34,484 nt of DNA from Bacteroidales bacterium. GTDB lineage: Bacteria > Bacteroidota > Bacteroidia > Bacteroidales > F082. The notes under the pieces were generated by a model. It made no database searches and had not been told where the DNA came from. It worked only from the letters and a program-made list of their open reading frames with translations. The position numbers and the translations under genes are program-made. Each line of letters opens with the position of its first letter. Position 1 is the first letter of the stretch. Below are positions 24,826 to 31,414 of this stretch, piece by piece. Location of the stretch: the NCBI GenBank assembly GCA_015709215.1, contig JACCQN010000036.1:1-34484 (forward strand), written 5' to 3'.

Positions 24826-25581
24826 TTAATGAATCCCTATCAACGGCTCTACATGAAACACATCCATCCCATTGGCTTTCAGTTTTTCCTGAACAGCCTG
24901 ATTACCCATCACCATGGTGATCTCATTAAGGTCGAGCAGATTGGGATTGTTCCACCATTTGTTGATATCCATACCAATGACTAAAAGCGCCTGGGGATTA
25001 TCGACCAAAAACAGTGAGCCATCCAGGCTGACTTCAATATAGTTTTGATTGCCATTGGTAGGGCCAGTATGCGCCTGAAAGTTATTTTGCACCTCCCCTG
25101 CTGCCACTTTCCCCTCCAGTTTCATATAGTGATAGCCTCCGCCCAGCGGAATAGGCCATTCCATATTGTTTTCGGGAGGATTTGGATAGGCGCCGTTGGT
25201 GTTTCGGGCTTCGTTTAGGCCCAAGATAAAGCGGATGGCAGAATAATTTCCATAGGGAATTTGGAGCTTGGTTTTCAGGCTTTGTGTTTCCGGCAACTGC
25301 CCATCCACGTAATAAGCGGTATCCACTTTGAAAGTCCGACCATCCTGATGCACCAATTCAAAATCAGAGATAAAATATTGCAAACGTAAAACGCTGTACT
25401 GATTGCCAAAATCATTCTCATAAATCAGTTCGTTGAATGTAAGCAAATCATCTTTTACCAGATGAAGCATATCAATCTGTAATTTGGAAAGCTTTGGTTC
25501 ATCATCATCCTTTTCGCAGGAAGTCAGAAAAAAGGCAAAAAGGCCAGATAACAAAAGTAAAGAAACAGCTCTGAAATTCAT
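24826..25581 (-). CDS. MbnP-family lipoprotein
   Basis: The 251-residue protein has a lipoprotein signal with lipobox LTSC (Cys22), an acidic CEKDDDEP linker, and an MbnP-like body: a long LQYFISDFELVHQDG strand region, NMEWPIPLGGGYHYMKLEG near residue 140, the AHTGPTNGN loop and WWNNPNLLDL. MbnP proteins are periplasmic or surface copper-associated partners of the dihaem peroxidase MbnH, usually encoded next to it. No peroxidase gene flanks this copy. Copper or heme-linked function is inferred from the family. Confidence 0.8.
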   Translation of the reverse strand: MNFRAVSLLLLSGLFAFFLTSCEKDDDEPKLSKLQIDMLHLVKDDLLTFNELIYENDFGNQYSVLRLQYFISDFELVHQDGRTFKVDTAYYVDGQLPETQSLKTKLQIPYGNYSAIRFILGLNEARNTNGAYPNPPENNMEWPIPLGGGYHYMKLEGKVAAGEVQNNFQAHTGPTNGNQNYIEVSLDGSLFLVDNPQALLVIGMDINKWWNNPNLLDLNEITMVMGNQAVQEKLKANGMDVFHVEPLIGIH

Positions 25582-25800
25582 AGTTTTGATTTTGCTCTAT
25601 AAGACAATTCAAATGGAAAATTGTTCTAAGCATTGAAATACCTTTTACAGATCACCACGGGATATCAGCTATTCTATCGCATTCATTTTTAATAACTGAA
25701 ACTTCGTATTTTATTCAATCCACCATTTGAAAATTTAGGGCACTTTCCCCAGGTATATTTTATTTACCTAAGTTTATTATGAGGTAGTGAACTTAAACAA

Positions 25801-25834
25801 CAAAACCTATCAGCTTGATTGCCAATAGGTTTTG
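25801..25834 (-). terminator. Hairpin, second terminator-like structure
   Basis: CAAAACCTAT (25801-25810) pairs perfectly with ATAGGTTTTG (25825-25834) around a 14-nt loop. On the minus strand a T-rich sequence (TTGTTTAAG) follows, so it could back up the nearer hairpin at 25870-25894. Confidence 0.55.
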
Positions 25835-25869
25835 TTACTTATGAACATCCCATTTCAATTGGGAAACAA

Positions 25870-25894
25870 GTTAGGCAAAGTGTTTTGGCCTAAC
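25870..25894 (-). terminator. Terminator of the dehydrogenase/hydrolase operon
   Basis: GTTAGGC (25870-25876) and GCCTAAC (25888-25894) form a perfect 7-bp stem with an 11-nt loop just 6 nt past the dienelactone hydrolase stop. On the minus strand it is followed by TTGTTT, fitting an intrinsic terminator. Confidence 0.65.
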
Positions 25895-25900
25895 GTTTAT

Positions 25901-26776
25901 TTAATTAACAGGAAAATACTTTGAGAAAAATTCCATCATATCATTCCACGAGGCTGAATCTGCTGCTGCATTATAAGCAATGGGCATGTTAAATTTCTCG
26001 CCTGCTTCAGTTGATTCGGGATTTGTGAACGCATGCAAGGCTCCTTCATATTCTTTAAATTCATAATCAGCGCCGGCAGCCTTCATTTGATTTTTAAAAT
26101 TATCTTTATCTTCCTGGGATACAAATTTATCTGCTGCTCCGTTGCAAACGAGAACATGCGTGTTTTTAATTGTTGGGTTCGCTTTAAAACCTGCAAGCCC
26201 ACCGTGAAAGCTCACCACTGCATCAAGCGGGATATCTAAACTGGCAGCGGTTAAAACCACCGTACCACCGAAGCAATAACCTATTGCTGCAATACGTTCA
26301 GGATCTGCAAAACCGCTGTTTACTAAAACATCGTAAGCGGCTGTCATTCTTTCTTTCAATAAATCCGTATCAGAATAAATAACACCTGCATTTTTTTGTG
26401 CCTCTTCCGGATTATCAACGATAAGGCCATTGCCGTACATGTCGGCTGCAAATGCTGTGTAACCTAGTTCTGCCAGCATCCTGGCGCGCTTTTCGCTGTA
26501 AGCATTATTGCCCCACCATTCGTGCACAACAATGATTCCGGGGCTTTTTTCCGTTTTATTCTCATCGTAAAAAAGATACCCTTTTAATGTTGTGTTACCA
26601 GCCTTATAATCAATCTTTTTACGAACAATATTTTGTTCGTTCTTTTTCTCAGACTGTGCATTCTGTTCTTTTTCCTGGTTCCTTCCATATCCATCAGCTG
26701 TAGCTATTGTTATCATTAACAAACTGAGGACTAGTAATTTAATGTTGAAACCTTTTAAATAATTTTTGATATTCAT
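25901..26776 (-). CDS. Dienelactone hydrolase-family protein, exported
   Basis: The 291-residue alpha/beta hydrolase has a hydrophobic N-terminal signal or anchor (LLVLSLLMITIATADGYG) and a charged linker before the catalytic domain. The triad is Cys168 in GYCFGG, Asp216 (GAADKFVS) and His248 (LHAFTNPES). EWWGNNAYSEKRARMLAELG near residue 86 is typical of the family. It would hydrolyse lactones or esters in the periplasm. A strong Shine-Dalgarno (AAGGAGGTTAAC) precedes the ATG, unusual for this window. It is the last gene of a four-gene minus-strand operon and ends at a hairpin terminator. Confidence 0.9.
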   Translation of the reverse strand: MNIKNYLKGFNIKLLVLSLLMITIATADGYGRNQEKEQNAQSEKKNEQNIVRKKIDYKAGNTTLKGYLFYDENKTEKSPGIIVVHEWWGNNAYSEKRARMLAELGYTAFAADMYGNGLIVDNPEEAQKNAGVIYSDTDLLKERMTAAYDVLVNSGFADPERIAAIGYCFGGTVVLTAASLDIPLDAVVSFHGGLAGFKANPTIKNTHVLVCNGAADKFVSQEDKDNFKNQMKAAGADYEFKEYEGALHAFTNPESTEAGEKFNMPIAYNAAADSASWNDMMEFFSKYFPVN

Positions 26777-26843
26777 GTTAACCTCCTTAAATTAATTTGT
26801 TGTAAAAACGGTTTTAATGTATATTTTGTTCAAAGACAGGGAT

Positions 26844-27857
26844 TTATTGCATTTTCAATACAGCCCTAAACCTTACTTTATTGGTAATCATTTTGTTATA
26901 CGCCTCATTTGCTTTCTCCAGAGGAAAAACTTCAATTTGAGGACGAACATTTTTCAATACCGAAAAATTCATCGTATCTTCAGAATCTATGGCATCACCC
27001 GAGGGCCATCCTTGAATGGTTTTACCGGAAATAAGCGTGAACGGGATAAGCTCCATGGGCTCACTCGCCGCAGCAACAATGATTAATTTACCTCTTTGTT
27101 TCAGGCCGTTTGTTATTTCCGAAATCACTTTGCTGTTAGGCGCGGTTGCCAAAATAATGTCAGCTCCTCCAATTTTTTGAAGCTCTTCGGCCGCATTGGA
27201 GTTACTTGCATCAATGTATATGTGTGCACCGAGTTTCAATGCCAATTCTCTTTTTTCACTTCCGTGAGAAATTGCAACTGTTCTGTAACCGGCAGCATTC
27301 GCGAATTGTACTGCCAAATGACCCAAACCTCCAATACCTTGTATTGCAACAGTATCACCCGGTTTAGCTCCGCTGTTTCTTAACGCGTTATAAGTAGTGA
27401 TACCGGCACAAAGAAGAGGGGCGGCTTCTTCCGAATTCAATTCTTTGGGCACTGAAGCCAGTGCATCTTGCGGTGCACACATGTATTCAGCATAACCGCC
27501 GTTGTAATTAATTCCGGGCACTTTCCCATTGACACAATTAATAAAGTCGCCCCGACGACAAGGTTCGCATTCAAAACAATGGCCGCCATGCCAGCCCACG
27601 CCTACCCTTTGGCCTGTTTGCCATGACTTTACATTTTTCCCGACTTCCGTAATTGTTCCGATTACTTCATGGCCTGGGACCAAAGGATATGGTAGGTTTG
27701 GAACCCATCCTTCTTTTACCATTGCATCGCTGTGACAAATGCCACAGGCTTCTACTTTTATCAGTACTTCATTTTCTTTCGGTGCCGGTACCGGAATTTC
27801 AACCAATTGAAAATCTCCACCGGCCATTTCTACCTGCATTGCTTTCATTTTTGCCAT
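26844..27857 (-). CDS. Zinc-dependent alcohol dehydrogenase
   Basis: The 337-residue medium-chain dehydrogenase has catalytic zinc ligands Cys41 (GICHSD), His63 and Glu64 (PGHEV) and probably Cys150. Its structural zinc site is Cys94, Cys97, Cys100 and Cys108 (CFECEPCRRGDFINC). The NAD(P)-binding motif GIGGLGHLAVQFA starts near residue 174. It would oxidise alcohols or reduce aldehydes in the cytoplasm. It follows the quinone-oxidoreductase-like gene by 31 nt and precedes the hydrolase by 67 nt. Confidence 0.9.
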   Translation of the reverse strand: MAKMKAMQVEMAGGDFQLVEIPVPAPKENEVLIKVEACGICHSDAMVKEGWVPNLPYPLVPGHEVIGTITEVGKNVKSWQTGQRVGVGWHGGHCFECEPCRRGDFINCVNGKVPGINYNGGYAEYMCAPQDALASVPKELNSEEAAPLLCAGITTYNALRNSGAKPGDTVAIQGIGGLGHLAVQFANAAGYRTVAISHGSEKRELALKLGAHIYIDASNSNAAEELQKIGGADIILATAPNSKVISEITNGLKQRGKLIIVAAASEPMELIPFTLISGKTIQGWPSGDAIDSEDTMNFSVLKNVRPQIEVFPLEKANEAYNKMITNKVRFRAVLKMQ

Positions 27858-27888
27858 TTTCTTAGCTTTTAATTATTGAAGACATTAG

Positions 27889-28980
27889 TTATATTTTTAC
27901 CATTACGGTTGTTAATCCTCCTAATCTTGATCCTGCAAGAGCAACAGCTTCGTTTATCTCGTCCAGTGAAAAGGTTTTTACATCAAACAAATTTAAATTT
28001 AGCAAACCGGATTGAGCCAGGTTAACCATTTCATTTGCTTCATAATTATGAAACCATAATGACCCGGTTAACTTTATTTCAGTTCCTAAAAGAAAACCGT
28101 AAGGAATATTGATATTTCCGGTTGCCCCGCCAACAAATACAGCCGTCCCTCCTTTTTTCACTGCATATAAGCATTGATGAGTTGACTGCGTATCAACATA
28201 TTGAAGGCAATCAACAAATGACTCGGCCCCTTTTCCGTTTGTCAATTCTCTTATCTTGCCGGTCACGTCGCCATCAAGGAGTGACAAGGTGGAAATAACC
28301 GACGGATTAATCTGCCTGATTTTTTCCAATCTCTCTTTTTTATTGGCTACGGCAATTATTTTTACAGCACCCATTGCTAAAGACAGCAGCACAGCGCTTG
28401 TACCGACGGTTCCGGTAGCGCCGTTAATCAATACGGTTGAGCCGTAATGAACATTTGCATATTTCAAAGCCTGATATGCTGTTCCCAGGTAACCAATACG
28501 GACTGCCTGTTCAAGAGGAAAATTATCCGGTAAGATTGCCACATTTGTCGAGGGCGCTTTTACATATTGAGCAAAGGAGCCATGATATTCATCTAAAAGA
28601 CGGACGTTGTCCGGATTAAAAGTGAACATGCCCTGGAAAGCCATCGAATCACTCAATCCTTCCCGGCCCATTAACGCGTATTCATCCGTCTTATCATAAA
28701 GGATTGAATTGACCCATACTTTCTGACCTTCTTTTAATCCTCTTACTTTGTTTCCTAATTTAGAAATGATTCCAACGGCATCGGAACCAAAAATAGCCGG
28801 AAACGTAGGGCGGATAAAATTTCCACCCGGATTTAGAATATCATTCATGGATGGCGCTACAAAGGTAGCTTTCACTTCTACCAATACATCGTCATCCGAT
28901 AATTCCGGTACCGGAACCTCTTCTATTACAAGAGGTTTCCCCAATTCATATAAGCGTGCTGCTTTCATTGTTTTTTCCAT
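27889..28980 (-). CDS. Quinone-oxidoreductase-like MDR-family dehydrogenase
   Basis: The 363-residue medium-chain reductase has a GroES-like N-terminal domain (FGSDAVGII near residue 65) and a Rossmann domain with NGATGTVGTSAVLLSLAMGA near residue 187. It lacks the structural zinc cysteine cluster, so it belongs to the zinc-free quinone/enoyl reductase side of the family. It would use NAD(P)H on a quinone, enone or alcohol. A good Shine-Dalgarno (AAGGAGA) precedes the start at 28980; Met5 is an alternative start. It lies 63 nt after the hydroxyacid dehydrogenase gene. Confidence 0.85.
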   Translation of the reverse strand: MEKTMKAARLYELGKPLVIEEVPVPELSDDDVLVEVKATFVAPSMNDILNPGGNFIRPTFPAIFGSDAVGIISKLGNKVRGLKEGQKVWVNSILYDKTDEYALMGREGLSDSMAFQGMFTFNPDNVRLLDEYHGSFAQYVKAPSTNVAILPDNFPLEQAVRIGYLGTAYQALKYANVHYGSTVLINGATGTVGTSAVLLSLAMGAVKIIAVANKKERLEKIRQINPSVISTLSLLDGDVTGKIRELTNGKGAESFVDCLQYVDTQSTHQCLYAVKKGGTAVFVGGATGNINIPYGFLLGTEIKLTGSLWFHNYEANEMVNLAQSGLLNLNLFDVKTFSLDEINEAVALAGSRLGGLTTVMVKI

Positions 28981-29043
28981 ACTTTATTCTCCTTGTCTTT
29001 TAATTTTTTGAAATTTGTTTCTGTACTTAATTTCCCCCTTATT

Positions 29044-30015
29044 TTATAATGCTCTTTTAACAACTCCTTTTATTTCCTCATTATTCAGGAATCTCTTCAC
29101 ATTTTCTGCTGCTTTACTTGCTCCTTCAATCATAATATTTTCGACAATAGCTGAATTGTGCGGCGATCCTATGAGATTGGGCAATTCAAAAAAGGGGTAA
29201 TTGATTTTAAACTGTCCAAACTTAAAGGGCTCGATCCACCACGCATCAATTCCGGCTGAAAAATCGGGATGGCTCTTCAAATGTTCATATAAATCTTTTT
29301 CTTTAATAATCGGTCCCCTGGCCACATTAATCAATATGGCATCATTTTTCATCAGTTCTAATTCCCTTTTCCCGATTAATCCTTCTGTTTCGGCTGTCAG
29401 GGGAATGGAAATGACCACAAAATCGGACTGAGTTAACAGGTGATCCAAATCATCTAATGTGCCTATAAAATCAACATCTTCGGTTGTTTTTCCACTTGTG
29501 TTTAATGCCATTACTTTCACATCAAAACCACGCATTAATTTAGTAACTTCTTTCCCAATTGAACCGAAGCCGATAATTCCGAGCGTTGCTCCCTTAACCT
29601 GCCTGGTAATACTTTTCATTTGTTCAAATTTTCCTTCAGCCATGCGGTTATGATACAAGCGCAATTTTTTTGCCAGTGAAAGAATCATTGCGACGGTATG
29701 TTCAGCCATTGATGGTGCATAAGCTCCTTGATTTGCTGCGATTAAACATTTGTCCGGAAACATATCGAATTCCAGGTGATCATAACCGGCAGACAATAAT
29801 TGAATAAGATGAAAATTACGGAACAGACTTTTATCAAACTGTTCTAATTCTTTTGTCGGGTTCCACGCAATGATTATGTCACTTTCCAATAATATTTTTT
29901 CTTTTTCATCAATTTCTGTATCCGCTAAAAAAGAAGTCACATTATCCTGAAAAAAGTTCCTGTAAAATTCTTTTTCTTTTTTGGTGGCGTCATATGTTAC
30001 TAAAATATTTCTCAT
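29044..30015 (-). CDS. D-2-hydroxyacid dehydrogenase family protein
   Basis: The 323-residue protein has the NAD-binding motif GFGSIG (149-154) and the catalytic set Arg233 (NVARGPI), Glu262 (WWIEPF) and His286 (GSPHNSAI), with the substrate-side LLSAGYDHLE loop near residue 73. Members interconvert 2-keto and D-2-hydroxy acids with NAD(P)H. It is the first gene of the four-gene operon with the MDR protein, alcohol dehydrogenase and hydrolase; together they may process small carbonyl or ester compounds. The palindrome AACTAACTTAGTT (30097-30109) lies about 80 nt upstream. Confidence 0.9.
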   Translation of the reverse strand: MRNILVTYDATKKEKEFYRNFFQDNVTSFLADTEIDEKEKILLESDIIIAWNPTKELEQFDKSLFRNFHLIQLLSAGYDHLEFDMFPDKCLIAANQGAYAPSMAEHTVAMILSLAKKLRLYHNRMAEGKFEQMKSITRQVKGATLGIIGFGSIGKEVTKLMRGFDVKVMALNTSGKTTEDVDFIGTLDDLDHLLTQSDFVVISIPLTAETEGLIGKRELELMKNDAILINVARGPIIKEKDLYEHLKSHPDFSAGIDAWWIEPFKFGQFKINYPFFELPNLIGSPHNSAIVENIMIEGASKAAENVKRFLNNEEIKGVVKRAL

Positions 30016-30075
30016 GGGTGGTAACTTTGAATAAGACTTATTAATTGATTGTTAAGTTTCATATTTTGAATAACC

Positions 30076-30180
30076 TTAGTGAGGAATAAAATATACAACT
30101 AACTTAGTTATGCTTTTAGTAAAGGCAACTGAATTGCTGCCGGGAAGGATGGTTTCGACTAAAATTCCAATTTTCAACAT
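30076..30180 (-). pseudogene. Possible relic of an FMN-reductase N-terminus
   Basis: A 34-codon frame begins MLKIGILVETILPGSN, which resembles MLKIGIIIGSTRPGRN, the start of the intact FMN reductase at 4065. Similarity ends after about 16 residues, and the frame stops at 30076. It lies directly upstream of the dehydrogenase operon. It may be a decayed reductase gene or chance. Confidence 0.3.
30097..30109. promoter_or_regulatory. 13-bp perfect palindrome upstream of the dehydrogenase operon
   Basis: AACTAA-C-TTAGTT is a perfect 6-bp inverted repeat around one base, about 80 nt upstream of the hydroxyacid dehydrogenase start at 30015. It could be a regulator site for the four-gene operon. Confidence 0.35.
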
Positions 30181-30491
30181 GGTCAGTTCGTGTTTTACTT
30201 TTTAAGTTTTAATTATTGTTTAATCTCGTCTAAAAAGTTATTTGCCACACCATTTCGGTTTAGCATTATTCACAAATAGCTCATTTCGTGATTTAAACAC
30301 CGATTTCCATTTCCTTTTACCTAATTTGAGCGGTTTGAACAGAGTAAAAATTGCATCCAAAATCTGTTTTTAACTTTAAACAGCATAGTTTGAAATATGT
30401 TCACGAATTTTCCCAACTTACTAAAAATACCACCCAAAAAACAAAAAAAGGGCACAAGGGTTCCTTAAAAAAAGTACCAGCTCAAGACTAA

Positions 30492-30674
30492 AAACATTTA
30501 CCGCTACTGGAGGAACATCGTACGGATAATGACACACAAAAAGTGGTGGTAACAACTCTGAAAAATAAAAAAGGGGAAACCATCAGAATTAAAAAGTGCA
30601 GTGTTTCCTCTTTAGAGGCAAAACAAATTTATCAATCCCCGACATATAAAACCGCACCATACTATACTATATGA
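30492..30674 (+). pseudogene. Relic reading frame, transposase-like tail
   Basis: A 60-codon frame with a basic C-terminal half (TLKNKKGETIRIKKCSVSS, then AKQIYQSPTYKTAPYY) followed past the stop by KKSVTT in a neighbouring frame. It recalls the C-terminal ends of some IS transposases, but I cannot assign a family. It has no start codon or partner sequence. Confidence 0.3.
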
Positions 30675-31105
30675 AAAAAATCTGTGACCACCGAAACGTG
30701 AAAATCTTAAACAAATCCTACTGGATTACAGAGTTTTAGGAAAGTAGGATAGCAAGATGAGTTAAAATCTTTCAGTAACTGGATCGGAAATTATGGATGC
30801 GGATATTATGCAGGGTTACCAAACTATAGTTCGCGTTAATACACGGATGCGATATGAAATACCCGACGACCTCCATTTACTTTAATTTCTTGTAACAGAA
30901 TTTGTTTGTTTAAATCTTATTTAATTGTCATTAAAGAAAAGATTAATGGACAATTAATATTCAGATAAAACTTGAATCTTTCATTTGCATCAACATTTAT
31001 AAAGTGTATGAAAAATAAATAAGTGAGAAAAAATCCTGCCTATGTTTCGACTCAAATGCAAGCTAAAAAAAATGAACATCATTATTATAAAGCCGACTGG
31101 AAGGA

Positions 31106-31128
31106 GCCTGCCTACCGGTCAGGCAGGC
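31106..31128. repeat. GC-rich palindrome, copy 1
   Basis: GCCTGCCT (31106-31113) pairs with AGGCAGGC (31121-31128); loop ACCGGTC. It belongs to the same type as the copy at 31296-31319 and resembles dispersed palindromes common in Bacteroidota genomes. In the plus-strand frame it reads LPTGQAG inside a short relic frame. Confidence 0.8.
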
Positions 31129-31132
31129 CTAA

Positions 31133-31291
31133 CAGACTCATCGAGGCGGCAAAAAAAAGAAAGGATTAAAATATGAAGATCAACCTAAGATTACTTGGGC
31201 GCGGTACGTTCTATTAGCTCTTAAAAAGCAAATGAACGGGCATTTTATGCCCAAAGGACACGGGATAGAAAATATTTTTGACTGGAGTTAA
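31133..31291 (+). pseudogene. Relic reading frame, unknown
   Basis: A 52-codon frame without a start codon, ending MPKGHGIENIFDWS at 31291. It includes YEDQPKITWARYVLLALKKQ and looks like the C-terminal end of a lost protein. It is flanked by two palindromic repeats. I do not recognise the family. Confidence 0.35.
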
Positions 31292-31295
31292 ACCA

Positions 31296-31319
31296 AACCT
31301 GCCTACCGTCAGGCAGGTT
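31296..31319. repeat. GC-rich palindrome, copy 2
   Basis: AACCTGCCT (31296-31304) pairs perfectly with AGGCAGGTT (31311-31319) around the 6-nt loop ACCGTC. It lies 168 nt after copy 1 and shares its CCTGCCTACC...AGGCAGG core. Confidence 0.8.
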
Positions 31320-31414
31320 GACCATGATAAAAATAGCCTTTGTCTTATTGCTGTACTAAAAATCGGTTAAAAAAATCAATTTGGAATTTTAAGTAACAAA
31401 AAAAAATAAAACCA

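Larger units (their letters stand above)
25582..25900. other. Intergenic region with two terminator-like hairpins
   Basis: 319 bp with no gene. Two hairpins lie downstream of the dienelactone hydrolase stop (25801-25834 and 25870-25894). The rest, 25582-25800, is A/T-rich and should contain the promoter of the MbnP-like gene, but no clear match was found. Confidence 0.55.
30016..31414. other. Gene graveyard, about 1.4 kb, with palindromic repeats
   Basis: No intact gene. It holds several relic frames with coding-like composition: 30076-30180 (minus), 30492-30674 (plus), around 30735-30880 (plus, two overlapping short frames) and 31133-31291 (plus). It also holds two GC-rich palindromes at 31106-31128 and 31296-31319. 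It is probably a site of past insertion and deletion. Promoters for the dehydrogenase operon and the TonB receptor should lie at its two ends. Confidence 0.6.
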
